A DNA stretch of 64,000 nucleotides from Stenotrophomonas maltophilia (GTDB lineage Bacteria > Pseudomonadota > Gammaproteobacteria > Xanthomonadales > Xanthomonadaceae): assembly GCA_900113425.1 (NCBI GenBank), contig FOZF01000001.1, forward strand, positions 166,884 through 230,883, written 5' to 3'. Made by a program: the position numbers and the translations under genes. Below are positions 23,798 through 33,831 of the stretch, piece by piece (the stretch's first letter is position 1; each line of letters starts with the position of its first letter). Under the pieces are notes generated by a model. It did no database searches and had not been told where the DNA came from. It saw only the letters and a program-made list of their open reading frames with translations.

Positions 23798-25219
23798 ATG
23801 CGTTGGCCAGGATCCGTTGCCGCTGGCATCGCGGCCCGTTCAATGGGCGGACTTGCCGCACTGTGCGCCGCCACGGCGGCGGCGCAGGAGCCATTGCCGG
23901 CGCCGCCGACCATCGATCCATGGCGCTACAGCGAAGACTATCGCTACCTGCAGGACCCGAAGCTGCGCACCGGCGCCTGGTGGGAGAAGGGCAAGTGGAT
24001 ACCGTGGAGAAGCGACGGCGGCCTCACGCTCGGCGCGGAGCTGCGTGCACGCTACGAACACTTCACCAGCAACGAATTCGGACAGTCTCCACTCAGGCGC
24101 GACGGTTATGCGCTCTACCGCGCACTGCCCTACGCCGATCTGAAGGTCAATGAACATGCCAGGGTGTTCGCTCAGGCCAACCTGACCCATGCCCGTCGCG
24201 ACCACGCCACGGCGGGCCCGGTTGATGATACCGGCGCGGAACTGCTGCAGGGCTTCATCGACCTGTCGCTGCCCTCGGGTGACGCTGGCGCGACCGCGCG
24301 CGTAGGCAGGCAGGTGCTGGCCTATGGCAGCGAGCGCTTGGTATCCGTGCGTTATGGACCGAACGTGCTGCGCACGTTCGACGGCGGTCTGCTGGCATGG
24401 CAGACCCCACGCACACGGACGGAGGCATTCCTGCTTCGTCCGGTACGCAATGCCATCGGCTCCTTCAATGATCATGCCGACACGCAGCGGCAGTTCTGGG
24501 GCGTCTACGGCACTGTCCAGGAGCCCGGCGGACGCCGCGATACCGGCCTGGACCTGTACTACCTGGGACTGTCCAGCGATCACGCCCGCTACGACCAGGG
24601 TGACGGTTCGGAAACGCGCAGCACCGTGGGCAGCCGCTGGTTCGGCACACGTGAGGGCTGGAGCTGGGATCTCGAAGGCTTCTACCAGTTCGGCCGCTTC
24701 GCCGGCGCACCGGTACAGGCGTGGTCGCTGGCCAGCGACGTGCGTTATCGCTTCGCCGCACATGCACTGAAGCCCCGCCTGGGCCTGAAAGCCAACATCA
24801 TCAGTGGCGACCGCGATCCGGACGATGCATCACTGCAGACCTTCAACGTGATGTTTCCGAAAGGAAAGTATTTCGGCGAATCCGGCCAGATCGGTCCCAC
24901 CAATCTGATCAACGTGCATCCGTCACTCGAGCTGCAGCTCGGCAATGGCTGGTCGCTGTCCACTGCCGTCGTCCTATATTGGCGGCAGAGCCTCCGCGAC
25001 GGCGTCTACGGCGTTGCCGGCAACCTGCTGCGGCCATCCGGCAGCAGTCGCGCCCGCCATATCGGCACGCAGGCCGACCTGGTGCTGGGGCGCGAGATAT
25101 CCCGCCAGCTCAGCATCGAGGCCGCCTATTCGCTGTTCAGGCCCGGCCGATTCATCCGCGAGACCGGACGCGCGGAGACGGTCCACTTCGTCGGCATCGA
25201 AGCACTCTGGCGCTACTGA
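23798..25219 (+). CDS. Alginate-export-type outer-membrane porin
   Basis: This 473-residue protein has a signal peptide ending near TAAAQE. Its beta-barrel fits the alginate-export (AlgE-like) porin family: GLTLGAELRARYEHFTSNEF, ANLTHARRDHATAGPVDDTG and VGRQVLAYGSERLVSVRYGP. The C-terminus (HFVGIEALWRY) ends in an aromatic outer-membrane signature. Proteins of this family in xanthomonads are uncoupled from alginate synthesis and probably pass small organic molecules. It is followed 39 bases later by an exported amidohydrolase, so the two may act together on one substrate. Confidence 0.85.
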   Translation: MRWPGSVAAGIAARSMGGLAALCAATAAAQEPLPAPPTIDPWRYSEDYRYLQDPKLRTGAWWEKGKWIPWRSDGGLTLGAELRARYEHFTSNEFGQSPLRRDGYALYRALPYADLKVNEHARVFAQANLTHARRDHATAGPVDDTGAELLQGFIDLSLPSGDAGATARVGRQVLAYGSERLVSVRYGPNVLRTFDGGLLAWQTPRTRTEAFLLRPVRNAIGSFNDHADTQRQFWGVYGTVQEPGGRRDTGLDLYYLGLSSDHARYDQGDGSETRSTVGSRWFGTREGWSWDLEGFYQFGRFAGAPVQAWSLASDVRYRFAAHALKPRLGLKANIISGDRDPDDASLQTFNVMFPKGKYFGESGQIGPTNLINVHPSLELQLGNGWSLSTAVVLYWRQSLRDGVYGVAGNLLRPSGSSRARHIGTQADLVLGREISRQLSIEAAYSLFRPGRFIRETGRAETVHFVGIEALWRY

Positions 25220-25258
25220 CCCCGTTGTCGAGCCCTTCCCCCGAGCGAGACCCCACAT

Positions 25259-27043
25259 ATGCGAACGTTGCTGATTTCCCTGTTCATCCTCCTGTTGCCA
25301 CTGACTGCGGCGGCCGCATCGGCCGAACCTGCCGATCTGATCCTGCACAACGGCGTGCTGCTGACGCAGGACCCGCAATCACCGCGTGCCAGCGCCGTGG
25401 CTGTCAGGGGCGAGCGCATCCTCGCAGTGGGCAGCGACCGCAGCATCCGGAGCCACATCGGACCGCGCACGCGTGTCATCGATCTGCAACGGCGCACGGT
25501 TGTTCCGGGCCTGATCGACACGCACATCCACGCCATCCGCGGTGGCCAGACCTACACGTTCGAAACGTCCTGGCTGGATGCTTCCAGCCTGGCGGTCGCG
25601 CTGCAGCGCCTCCAGCACGACGCACAGCACAGGCCCGCCGGTCACTGGGTGGCGGTGGTTGGGGCGTGGCACCCTGGGCAGTTCGCCGAAGGCCGTGCGC
25701 CAACCCGTGCTGAACTTGATGCCGCAGTGCCCGACAGGCCGGTGTACGTCCAGCACCTCTACGACTACGCACTGCTCAATGCCGCGGCCGTCGAGGCACT
25801 CGACCTGAATGGAGCAGAGCCGCGGCTGCCCTCGGGCATCACCGTCGAGCGCGATGCGGAAGGCCGGGCAACCGGGCGCCTACTGAGAGGCGTTGCACCG
25901 CTCAATGCGCTGTTCGCCCGGATCAGCGCCACGGCCGATCACGAAAACAGCCTGAAGGCCTTCTTCGCCGAACTCAACGCGCGCGGGGTGACCGGTTTCA
26001 TCGACCCCTCCGCAGGGCCGCCCGACGCCTATGAGCCTCTGTTCCGCCTGCGTGATCGCGGAGCGCTGACCCTGCGCGCGGGGTATCGCGTCCCTGCGAC
26101 CGTCCAGCAGGATGAAGCAGCCTGGTTCCGCACAGTAATGGCATTCCGTCCGAACCGGCATGATGACGGTGAGATCGCGTTTCTCGGCCTGGGCGAGAAC
26201 CTGGTGACCGCGATGAACGACGGCGTCCTGATGGGACCCGGCTTCGACCCTCCCGCCGAAGCCCGCCAGGAGTTGATCGAAGTGGCGCGGCTGGCGGCGG
26301 AACGACGCATCCCGCTGGAGGTCCATGCCTACACCGATGATGCGGCCAGCGCCATCCTGGATGCGTTCGAGACCGTAGGCCGCGACCACGACCTGCGTCC
26401 GCTGCGCTGGGCAATCGCGCACCTCAATACCGGGTCGCAGCGCACGTTGCAGCGCATGGCACGCCTGGGCCTGGCCTACAGCGTGCAGATGGGCCCCTAC
26501 TTTGAAACGACGGCGATCCATGCTGCCAATGACGCACAGACGGCGGTTTCCACTGCCCCTGTCCGGGCAGCGCTGGCGCTTGGCATTCCGGTGGCCGGCG
26601 GCACCGACTCCACCCGCATCGGTGTGGCCGGTGTCTGGCGGGCCATCCAGTACCACGTCGACGGGCGACCCCTGGCGGGCGTGCGCCGCAGCGAGGACAA
26701 CCTCATCACCCGCGAAGCGGCACTGCGCCTGTTCACCCGCAATGCGGCCTGGCTGTCCTTTGCCGAGGATGAGCGTGGCTCGCTTGCCGCAGGCAAGCTG
26801 GCCGACCTCGCTGTACTTGATCAGCCGTACCTCACGATGCCCGCCCGCCAGATCCATACCCTGCGTTCGCTGCTGACGCTGGTCGGCGGCCGGGCCGTGC
26901 ATGACAGCGGCGTCCTGAAGTCGGAACAGCGGCGGGCGCCCGCCGCAACGGCCGCCGACAGGCGATCGACCGATGTGCCCGAGATGGGCCTTACCCGCGG
27001 CTCTGCCGCCAACCCGAAGGAGATCCACCACCCTATCCAGTGA
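25259..27043 (+). CDS. Exported YtcJ-like amidohydrolase
   Basis: This 594-residue protein has a signal peptide (RTLLISLFILLLPLTAAAAS) and an amidohydrolase-3 domain. The metal-binding box VVPGLIDTHIHAIRGGQTYT is visible, along with RIPLEVHAYTDDAASAILDA, ALRWAIAHLNTGSQRTLQRM and the DST segment VAGGTDSTRIGVAG. The family hydrolyses amides or cyclic amides; the substrate is not evident. The C-terminal 35 residues are variable and end shortly before the next short gene. The upstream porin gene suggests that a compound is brought into the periplasm and hydrolysed there. Confidence 0.87.
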   Translation: MRTLLISLFILLLPLTAAAASAEPADLILHNGVLLTQDPQSPRASAVAVRGERILAVGSDRSIRSHIGPRTRVIDLQRRTVVPGLIDTHIHAIRGGQTYTFETSWLDASSLAVALQRLQHDAQHRPAGHWVAVVGAWHPGQFAEGRAPTRAELDAAVPDRPVYVQHLYDYALLNAAAVEALDLNGAEPRLPSGITVERDAEGRATGRLLRGVAPLNALFARISATADHENSLKAFFAELNARGVTGFIDPSAGPPDAYEPLFRLRDRGALTLRAGYRVPATVQQDEAAWFRTVMAFRPNRHDDGEIAFLGLGENLVTAMNDGVLMGPGFDPPAEARQELIEVARLAAERRIPLEVHAYTDDAASAILDAFETVGRDHDLRPLRWAIAHLNTGSQRTLQRMARLGLAYSVQMGPYFETTAIHAANDAQTAVSTAPVRAALALGIPVAGGTDSTRIGVAGVWRAIQYHVDGRPLAGVRRSEDNLITREAALRLFTRNAAWLSFAEDERGSLAAGKLADLAVLDQPYLTMPARQIHTLRSLLTLVGGRAVHDSGVLKSEQRRAPAATAADRRSTDVPEMGLTRGSAANPKEIHHPIQ

Positions 27044-27183
27044 ACCGATCCGCAACTCGGTGTGCATAGTGCCGGACGTCATCCGGCACTTCATTGAAAC
27101 CGGCGGCACGGCGGGCATCCAGTTCTCCTACGATCAGGCCGAGTAAGGCGCCCTTCCTCTCTCTCACAACGGACATCAGAATC

Positions 27184-27507
27184 ATGAAATCGTCCGCCAT
27201 TGCTGTGTTGAGCGCAGTCCTCCTGCTGCCTGTGCTCGGCAAGGCAGAACAACCCCGCTACGGTACGCAATGCCTCGGCTACGCCAAGGCCACGTTCAAG
27301 GAAAACGACGCTGTGTACACCGCGCTGTCCCAGGCGCGCCTTGCCGAGCGGGACATCGAGGTAAATCGATACGACGCACCGGTCGGCACGCAGCACATAT
27401 CGACCGAGGTGACCCTGTCGATCCACAGCAGGCAGGAGAGGCTGGGAACGCTGCTGTGCCTGTTTGACGGCGACCGGCCTCTCTACGCCAGGTACCTTCC
27501 CGATTGA
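27184..27507 (+). CDS. Small exported protein of unknown function
   Basis: This 107-residue protein has a signal peptide (KSSAIAVLSAVLLLPVLGKA) and a mature part of about 85 residues with two cysteines (TQCLGYAKATF and TLLCLFDGDRPL) that could pair. It should be periplasmic. The ATG at 27184 is preferred to an upstream in-frame start because the signal core follows directly. I do not recognise the family. It is convergent with the LysR gene that ends at 27579. Confidence 0.6.
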   Translation: MKSSAIAVLSAVLLLPVLGKAEQPRYGTQCLGYAKATFKENDAVYTALSQARLAERDIEVNRYDAPVGTQHISTEVTLSIHSRQERLGTLLCLFDGDRPLYARYLPD

Positions 27508-27578
27508 TGCGGGTGTGGGTGCGACGCCACGCTCCAGGACCGGTGCCTCGCCGGCCAGGGTACGCAACAGAGCACCCC

Positions 27579-28538
27579 TTACTCTTCCACCGCAGAGCCC
27601 CGGGCATCCTCCAGAAGTTCAACGGGCTCATCCCGCTCGACTTCCCCAAAGCTCACCGCAAGGAAATCGATGAACGCCCGTACCGAGGGCAGCAAGCCGC
27701 GACGGGTCGGGAACACCGCGTGGATGACCTCGGTACGTGGCAGCCACTGTGGCACGAGCTGGACCAGCTCGCCCCGTTGCAGGTGTTCGTGAACCAGCTT
27801 CCTCGGCATCTGCACCACGCCGATACCGGCCAGAGCGGCCGACCTCAGCATCGGCATGCCGTGCGTGACCAGTCGCGGCTGATGAGCCACCTCCACCCGT
27901 TGCCCGTCCGGACCGAACAGCGTCCACGCGTACTCCTGCTGCGGGCCGCCGTGATGCAGGCTCGGAAGGCTGCCCAGCTCCACCGGCTGCTGGGGAACCT
28001 GCCGGTGCTGCAGCAGTGCCGGGCTTGCGACCAGGCATTGCGAGCGGCGTGACAACACGCGGACCGCCAGATCCGAGTCCTGCAGCCGTACCGGCCGCAC
28101 GCGCAGCGCGACATCGATGCCCTCGCCCACCACATCGACACGTCGATTGGTGGATTCCAGATGCACCTCGATCAATGGATGCTGCGCCATGAAGCGGGTC
28201 ACCATGTCGCCGACCCGCTCCTCCAGCAGGGTCACCGGACAGGTGACCCTGACAAGACCGCGCGGCTCTGCGCGGATCAGTTCGATGGCCTCTTCCGCGG
28301 CCTCTGCCTCGACCAGCATGGCCCGGCAGTGGCCGTAGTAGGTCTGGCCGATATCCGTGACGCGGAAGTGGCGGGTGTTGCGAACGATCAGCCTCACGCC
28401 AAGGCGCTGCTCCAGCAGCGCGATCCTTCTGCTCAGGTTGGACTTGGGAATGCCCAGTGCGCGCCCGGCTGGAGAAAACCCACCATGGTCGACCACGAGG
28501 ACAAAATACTGGAGGTCATTCAGGTCCAGGATCATCAT
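27579..28538 (-). CDS. LysR-type transcriptional regulator
   Basis: This 319-residue protein has the LysR winged-helix domain at residues 5-65 (LQYFVLVVDHGGFSPAGRAL, then KSNLSRRIALLEQRLGVRL). A substrate-binding domain starts near residue 90 (GLVRVTCPVTLLEERVGDMV). It is divergent from the remnant of a GMC oxidoreductase and from the doxX-FAD oxidase genes, which are the likely targets. The C-terminal 25 residues are acidic and beyond the usual family end. The effector is unknown. Confidence 0.88.
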   Translation of the reverse strand: MMILDLNDLQYFVLVVDHGGFSPAGRALGIPKSNLSRRIALLEQRLGVRLIVRNTRHFRVTDIGQTYYGHCRAMLVEAEAAEEAIELIRAEPRGLVRVTCPVTLLEERVGDMVTRFMAQHPLIEVHLESTNRRVDVVGEGIDVALRVRPVRLQDSDLAVRVLSRRSQCLVASPALLQHRQVPQQPVELGSLPSLHHGGPQQEYAWTLFGPDGQRVEVAHQPRLVTHGMPMLRSAALAGIGVVQMPRKLVHEHLQRGELVQLVPQWLPRTEVIHAVFPTRRGLLPSVRAFIDFLAVSFGEVERDEPVELLEDARGSAVEE

Positions 28539-28645
28539 CGTTCAATGAGTGGGAAGCTGCCGCCAATTCTAGCGGGCTAGTCGCAACGACGATACCGCCA
28601 TAGCGTGTCTGCACACGAATGCAGCACACCGAAAGAGAGGTCCTC

Positions 28646-28905
28646 ATGCAGGCGGACGAGACGCAACCCACGGCCCCGCACCGTACGCGGCACGGAAGTG
28701 GCCGCGAGCTCAACGGACGCCACCTCCACGACTACGTGATCGTCGTCGGCGGCTCGGCCTGCATGTGGTCGATGCATCGATCTTCCCGGTGATCCCGTCC
28801 ATCAATCTGAATCCGACCGTGATCATGCTGGCCGAAAAAATCGCTGCCCGCATGCGCAGCGGCAGAGCGTTCTCCCCCTCCTCCTCTTCCATCAGGAACC
28901 CATGA
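28646..28905 (+). pseudogene. GMC oxidoreductase remnant
   Basis: Only the two ends of a GMC-family flavin oxidoreductase remain. The first part encodes HLHDYVIVVGGSA, the start of the FAD-binding Rossmann motif. Directly after it, in another frame, GLHVVDASIFPVIPSINLNP and TVIMLAEKIAARM form the C-terminal signature of the family. Some 450-500 codons are missing. A TGA at 28903-28905 ends the tail frame and overlaps the start of the DoxX gene (ATGATGA), as an intact upstream gene would have done. The lost enzyme probably belonged to the same operon as doxX and the FAD oxidase. Confidence 0.85.
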
Positions 28906-29318
28906 TGCATCCCTCTCCCTCGCCGTTCTCTTCGTTCATCGCCCTGTTCGGACGCATTCTCCTTGCCGCGATCTTCCTGGTCAGTGGCATCGGCAAAGTA
29001 TCAGACGTCTCCGGCACGATCGGCTACATCGCATCGAGCGGCCTGCCGTTGCCCGAAATGGCCTACGGCCTTGCCCTGGGCCTCGAACTGGGCGGCGCTG
29101 TGCTGCTCCTGCTCGGCTATCAGGCGCGGGGGACGGCGCTGCTGATGGCGCTGTTCTCGGTGGCCACCGCCGTGGGCTTCCATGCCGATTTCAATGACCA
29201 GAACCAGCTGTTCCACTTTCTCAAGAATCTCGCCGTCGCCGGCGGGCTGCTGCAGGTCTGCGCGTTCGGCGCTGGCGCGTGGAGCGTGGATGCCATGCGC
29301 AGCGGAAAGGACGCCTGA
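28902..29318 (+). CDS. DoxX family membrane protein
   Basis: This 138-residue protein has four hydrophobic segments and the DoxX-family pattern: FGRILLAAIFLVSGIGKVSD, a mid-helix glutamate in ALGLELGGAVLLLLG, and HFLKNLAVAGGLLQV. Members are inner-membrane proteins linked with redox enzymes and stress. It lies between the GMC remnant and an FAD-dependent oxidase, in the same direction and closely spaced, so the three formed one operon. AGGAACCC precedes the two adjacent start codons. Confidence 0.88.
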   Translation: MMHPSPSPFSSFIALFGRILLAAIFLVSGIGKVSDVSGTIGYIASSGLPLPEMAYGLALGLELGGAVLLLLGYQARGTALLMALFSVATAVGFHADFNDQNQLFHFLKNLAVAGGLLQVCAFGAGAWSVDAMRSGKDA

Positions 29319-29345
29319 AGACCATCCTGCTGGAGGAACCATGCC

Positions 29346-30836
29346 ATGACTCACATCAATGAAGATTCAACCGGACCCGACGACACGCTGCGTCGCGAAC
29401 TGGTCAAAGGCGGCCTTTATGCCGTGGCGGCAGCAGCCTCCGGACTGACCCTGCCCCTGCCGGCCGCTGCCCTGGACGTCTCGCAGAGCGACGCGCTGAG
29501 GGCACTGTCCAGGCGCCTGCCCGGCGCGGTGTTCGCGCGTGGCAGCGAAGCGTACCATCGCAGCCGCAGCACCTGGAATGGAACGATCGACCAGTTCCCG
29601 TTCCTTGTGGTCCAGGCCCGCACGCAGCAGGACATCGTCGTCGCGGTGACGTTCGCCAGCGAGCACAACCTGGGCATCGCCATCAAGGCCACCGGCCACG
29701 GCGCATTGAAGGCGGCCGGACAGGACGCGATCCTGATCGACACTTCGCGCATGAAGGGCCTGACCGTCGATCCCGAGCAGCGCACGGCCACGTTCGAGCC
29801 CGGCGTGATCGCCATCGACTTCCTGCGCGCCGCGCAGGCCCATGGCCTGGCGGCCCCCACGGCGGTGTCGCCATTCGTAGGAATGACCGGCTACGCGCTC
29901 TCCGGCGGCTATGGCGACCTCCCGCGGGTGTTTGGACTGGGATCGGACAACCTGATCTGCGCCGATGTGGTGCGGGTCGATGGCCGCACGGAACGCGTCA
30001 GCGAAACCGAGAATCCCGATCTGTTCTGGGCCCTGCGCGGCGGCGGCGGCAACTTCGCCGTGGTCACGTCGATGACCGTTCGCCTGCATCCCGTCAAGGA
30101 CGTCCTGTCCGGCGTGCTCACCTATGACATCGACGACGCCAAGGCGCTGGTGGCGAGCCTGCGCAGGTGGGATGACACCATCCCGGATACCATGACGATG
30201 GCATTGAGCTTCTTCGCGCGCTCAGTCACCCATACCCCCCGGCCCGTGGTGACCCTGGCCCTGGTCCACTTTGGTGATCTGGACGAAGGCCAGGCGCTGG
30301 TGGACGCGCTGGTCGCGGACGTGAAGCCGCTCGGCAACACCATCAAGGCGCAGCGCTACCTGTCCTACTTCGAGAATGACGTCAAGGATCCAGGCTACGG
30401 CTTCAAGAACTACTGGCACGGCGTGCTGATCGACGAGCTGACCGATCCTGTGGTTGATGTGCTGTGCCGCACGGTCGAACCTGAGGACTCGATGATGATG
30501 CTGCTGTTCAGCTACTACCGTGGCGGTGCATGGAGCCGCCTCGCTGAAGATCGCAGCGCCGTTTCGCACCGGAATGCCAGCTGGCTGCTCAACGGACGCG
30601 CCTTCTTCAAGGGCGATGATGCGGTGGTCGCCCGGGCAAAGCGCCAGGTTTCGGACCTGGCGACGCGGCTGTCGCCGTACAACAGCGGTGTGCCTCTCAC
30701 CTATGTGGAGTATGAAGGCCCTTCCCGGCTTCCCGATGTCTATGGCGAAACGAAACTGGCGCGGCTGCGGGCAATCAAGCGCAGGTACGATCCTGCCAAT
30801 CTGCTGCGATTCAACGCCAACATCGCTCCGGCGTGA
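29346..30836 (+). CDS. FAD-linked oxidase (berberine-bridge-enzyme-like), exported
   Basis: This 496-residue protein has an N-terminal export signal with paired arginines (TLRRELVKGGLYAVAAAASG), which looks like a Tat signal. The FAD-binding domain (residues about 75-250) carries AIKATGHGALKAAGQDAILI, PFVGMTGYALSGGYGDLPRV and FWALRGGGGNFAVVTS. The C-terminal berberine-bridge-like motif is YDPANLLRFNANI. Such enzymes oxidise sugars or aromatic alcohols with bicovalently or singly bound FAD. It is the last gene of the GMC remnant-doxX operon and may be controlled by the divergent LysR regulator. Confidence 0.88.
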   Translation: MTHINEDSTGPDDTLRRELVKGGLYAVAAAASGLTLPLPAAALDVSQSDALRALSRRLPGAVFARGSEAYHRSRSTWNGTIDQFPFLVVQARTQQDIVVAVTFASEHNLGIAIKATGHGALKAAGQDAILIDTSRMKGLTVDPEQRTATFEPGVIAIDFLRAAQAHGLAAPTAVSPFVGMTGYALSGGYGDLPRVFGLGSDNLICADVVRVDGRTERVSETENPDLFWALRGGGGNFAVVTSMTVRLHPVKDVLSGVLTYDIDDAKALVASLRRWDDTIPDTMTMALSFFARSVTHTPRPVVTLALVHFGDLDEGQALVDALVADVKPLGNTIKAQRYLSYFENDVKDPGYGFKNYWHGVLIDELTDPVVDVLCRTVEPEDSMMMLLFSYYRGGAWSRLAEDRSAVSHRNASWLLNGRAFFKGDDAVVARAKRQVSDLATRLSPYNSGVPLTYVEYEGPSRLPDVYGETKLARLRAIKRRYDPANLLRFNANIAPA

Positions 30837-30904
30837 TCCATCCGGCTGCGGCAGTGGCGGCAGCGGGCTTCTTCTTCCCGTCCGCCACGCTGCCACCGGC
30901 GCCC

Positions 30905-31678
30905 TCAGTTGCGTCCGGCCATGACGCCACCGTCGACGTCCCAGATCGCGCCCGTCACCCACGACGCCCTTCCCGACAGCAGGAACGCAACCACCTCGGC
31001 CACATCGTCAGCCGTGCCTGTACGGCCAAGCGGGTGGAAGTGGTTGAAGCCCTGCAGCACGTTCTGCACCTCCTCCGGGGGAATGAAGCCTTCGTAGATC
31101 GGGGTCTGCACGACAGCCGGGGACACGGCGTTGACGCGGATTCCGTTGCCGGCCAGCTCCATGGCCAGATGCTGGGTGAGCGAATGCAGGCCGGCCTTGG
31201 CCATGGAATAGGCCGACGAGGGGGTGGCCGCAATGGCCTGTCGCGCCCACATCGAACCGATATTGACGATGGCGCCGATACGATCGCTGCCGATCACGGT
31301 TGTGACAACGTGTTGGGTGATGAAGAAGAACGCCTTGTTCAGCGCCATGTACTGCTGGTAGTCGGCATCGGTGTGTTGCAGGAAGGGCTTGGGAAAGAAC
31401 ACGCCGGCTGCATTGACCAGCAGATCGACATCGGCGTGGTCGCTGCCGAGGGTCGAGATGAGGTCCGCCAGGCCGGCGTCCGTAGTCAGATCCGCTGCCA
31501 GTGCGCTGACCGGCCCGATCTCCGCCAGTTGCTCCTGTGCGCCTAGTGTCTTCTGCGCGCTGCGCCCCACGATCACTGCGCTCCCCCCACCCTGCAGCAC
31601 CTTGCGTGCCGATGCCAGGCCGATGCCGCTGGTGCCACCAACGACCAGTACCTTGTTGCCGCTGAAAACCGTGTTCAT
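30905..31678 (-). CDS. Short-chain dehydrogenase/reductase
   Basis: This 257-residue protein is a classical SDR. Visible motifs are the cofactor-binding [17 protein letters not shown], the NAAG stretch [10 protein letters not shown], the catalytic serine in [10 protein letters not shown], YxxxK in [10 protein letters not shown] and the C-terminal [11 protein letters not shown]. The lack of an acidic residue after the second strand (VIVGRSAQK) suggests NADPH. It is divergent from a LysR gene whose start lies 130 bases away, so it is probably under its control. The substrate is unknown. Confidence 0.92.
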   Translation of the reverse strand: MNTVFSGNKVLVVGGTSGIGLASARKVLQGGGSAVIVGRSAQKTLGAQEQLAEIGPVSALAADLTTDAGLADLISTLGSDHADVDLLVNAAGVFFPKPFLQHTDADYQQYMALNKAFFFITQHVVTTVIGSDRIGAIVNIGSMWARQAIAATPSSAYSMAKAGLHSLTQHLAMELAGNGIRVNAVSPAVVQTPIYEGFIPPEEVQNVLQGFNHFHPLGRTGTADDVAEVVAFLLSGRASWVTGAIWDVDGGVMAGRN

Positions 31679-31808
31679 GTCTGGGATTCCTGTCGTTCGC
31701 CTGCTGCGGGCAGGCCGTTGAAGTGCCGGAGCGCAGAGCCTGCGCTGACAGGCCGACAGCCTCAAATGCTTTATTCTTTGCCGGGCCAAAAGAAAAACTA
31801 TCCCGCCC

Positions 31809-32726
31809 ATGAAGGCTCATCTGAACTTCACCGCGCTGCGTGCGCTCGAAGCTGCGTCTCGCCACCGCAGTTTCAGTGGCGCGGCAGCCGAGCTCCACGT
31901 CACCCCGGCCGCGATAGGACAGCTTGTCCGTTCGCTGGAGGACACACTTGGCGTAGCGCTGTTCTCGCGCGCCAAGGGCGGTGCACACAGGCTGGCCCCG
32001 ACTGAAGCGACCGAGCGTGCGCTGCCGGACATCCGCGCCGGTCTGGATCGCCTTACCCATGCCCTGACGCGACTGCAGGAGGGCAGCCACGGTGGCCGGT
32101 TGACCGTGACGACCAGCCCTGCGTTCGCCTCGAAATGGTTGCTGCCGCGCCTGGAGACGTTCCAGCACGACTGGCCGGACACGGACGTACGACTGCACAC
32201 CGGCTTGAATCTGGTGGATTTCCAGCAGGACGGCATCGATATCGGCGTGCGCTACGGGCAGGGTCAGTGGCCCGGGCTGATCGCGGACAAGCTGATGGAC
32301 GAAGAGGTGTTCCCGGTCTGCTCGGCGGCCTGGCTGGCAGCGCATGGACCGTTCGATCGACCGGCGCAGCTGGCCACGCAGCCGCTGATCCACGATCTCT
32401 CGGTGGACGCCCGCAGTGGCTTCATGACCTGGGGCGACTGGTTGCGCCGCGCCGGTGCTGACACCGTGGATGCCACGCGCGGGATGCAGGTCAACAGCTC
32501 CGCAGCGGTGTTGCAGGCGGCGATCGAAGGCCGCGGCGTGGCCCTGGCGCGCAGCGTGATGGCGCAGGACGACCTCGCCAGCGGGCGGCTGGTGCGGCTG
32601 TTTCCGCAGATCTCGTCAGCGGCCGCCTTGGCGTACTACATCGTCTACCGGCCGGAGTGCGCCGCGTTACCCAAGGTCGCACGCTTCCGGCAATGGCTGC
32701 ACGAAACGGTGGACGGAGTGCACTGA
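31809..32726 (+). CDS. LysR-type regulator, GcvA-like
   Basis: This 305-residue regulator has the LysR DNA-binding domain at residues 6-66 ([20 protein letters not shown], then [20 protein letters not shown]). Its effector domain resembles GcvA and AmpR-type proteins ([20 protein letters not shown], then [14 protein letters not shown]). It is divergent from the SDR gene across a 130-base gap containing the AT-rich CTTTATTCTTTG. It probably regulates that gene and itself. The effector is not evident. Confidence 0.9.
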   Translation: MKAHLNFTALRALEAASRHRSFSGAAAELHVTPAAIGQLVRSLEDTLGVALFSRAKGGAHRLAPTEATERALPDIRAGLDRLTHALTRLQEGSHGGRLTVTTSPAFASKWLLPRLETFQHDWPDTDVRLHTGLNLVDFQQDGIDIGVRYGQGQWPGLIADKLMDEEVFPVCSAAWLAAHGPFDRPAQLATQPLIHDLSVDARSGFMTWGDWLRRAGADTVDATRGMQVNSSAAVLQAAIEGRGVALARSVMAQDDLASGRLVRLFPQISSAAALAYYIVYRPECAALPKVARFRQWLHETVDGVH

Positions 32727-32770
32727 GCCGCGGGCATGTGCGCCGCCTGCGCGTGCCGGCCCCGCGCCCT

Positions 32771-33772
32771 CTACTCCACCCGCACACCGCGCCCGGACGG
32801 CGCATCCAGCAGCGGCATGCCGTCCTGGCTCCAATGCACCGGCTGGATGCGCGGCGAGCGCTTGGCGGTGCAGCCCATGTCCGGCCCCGGATTGGCGTGG
32901 TAGATGATCCACGGCGCGCCATCGGCCATCTGGAAGAAGCCGTTGTGCCCCGGCGCGTACACGTTGCCTGCAGGATGCTTGGCAAGGATCGGCTGCTTCG
33001 CCTTGTGCCACGCGTGCGCATCCAGCGGATCGGCGCCGGCCTTGGCGTGCAGCAGTCCAATCGCGTAATCGTCCGACCAGCACGCACTGCCCGAATAGGT
33101 CAGGAAGAGATCGCCGCGTGGGCCCTGCAGGAACTCCGGGCCCTCCAGGATCTGCCGCCCGCCCTGTCGCTCCCACGCCTGGTCCGGCCGCGCGATGATG
33201 GTTTCGCTGCCCCGCAGGGTCCAGGGGTTGGCCATGGCCACGATGGCCAGCACGCTGTCCGGTCCCACATAGGGTGAGTACACGAAGTAGCGCTTGCCGC
33301 CGGCCGCGAAGGTGGTGCCGTCGATGCCGGGGTGTGCAGTAGCCAACCGTCCGCGATCGGTCCATGTGCCCTGCGTCGGATCGGCATTGCCGTTCTCCAG
33401 CACGAACACACCCCGATGGGCGTCTTCCTGGCCTTCGGGCGCATCACCCGCTGCCGCCGTGTAGTAGATGTACCAGCGCCCATCAATGCGATGCAGTTCC
33501 GGCGCCCAGATCGACTTCGCATTCGCCCCCGTTGCCGGCGGACGCCACACCGTGACTTCGCGCGCGTCCGCCAGGCGCGCAAGGTCACGGGTGGCGCGGA
33601 TGGCGAGGCGATCACCGTGCGTGCCCATGTAATAGAACACGTCCCCATCGCGGGTGATCCAGGGGTCCGGCCCGGAGTCCAGCAGCGGATTGTCCACCGC
33701 CGGCGTCGCGGCGGACGCGTTGGTCGATACCTGAAGCAGCGCTGCAAGCGCCATGGAAAGCGTGCCGTTCAT
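32771..33772 (-). CDS. GH43-family glycoside hydrolase, exported
   Basis: This 333-residue protein has a short signal peptide and the five-bladed propeller signature of GH43 enzymes: NPLLDSGPDPWITRDGDVFY (catalytic base Asp in DPW), KSIWAPELHRIDGRWYIYY (WAPE) and ILEGPEFLQG (catalytic acid Glu). GH43 members are mainly arabinofuranosidases, xylosidases and exo-galactanases. I chose the ATG at 33772, which follows GGGGAACGCA. It is divergent from dgoK, and the two promoters share a TTGTCTGATTATA site. Together with the galactose genes downstream, an arabinogalactan-side-chain activity is likely but not proven. Confidence 0.88.
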   Translation of the reverse strand: MNGTLSMALAALLQVSTNASAATPAVDNPLLDSGPDPWITRDGDVFYYMGTHGDRLAIRATRDLARLADAREVTVWRPPATGANAKSIWAPELHRIDGRWYIYYTAAAGDAPEGQEDAHRGVFVLENGNADPTQGTWTDRGRLATAHPGIDGTTFAAGGKRYFVYSPYVGPDSVLAIVAMANPWTLRGSETIIARPDQAWERQGGRQILEGPEFLQGPRGDLFLTYSGSACWSDDYAIGLLHAKAGADPLDAHAWHKAKQPILAKHPAGNVYAPGHNGFFQMADGAPWIIYHANPGPDMGCTAKRSPRIQPVHWSQDGMPLLDAPSGRGVRVE

Positions 33773-33831
33773 TGCGTTCCCCTCCCGACTGGAACTGCGC
33801 CGGCAGGCTTGCCAGCGAGCGGCAACCAAAC

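Noticed and set aside
25259..27043. Amidohydrolase considered as a possible lasso isopeptidase or part of the lasso cluster
   Set aside because: It is a metal-dependent amidohydrolase, not a prolyl-oligopeptidase-type isopeptidase, and lies beyond unrelated pirin and porin genes.
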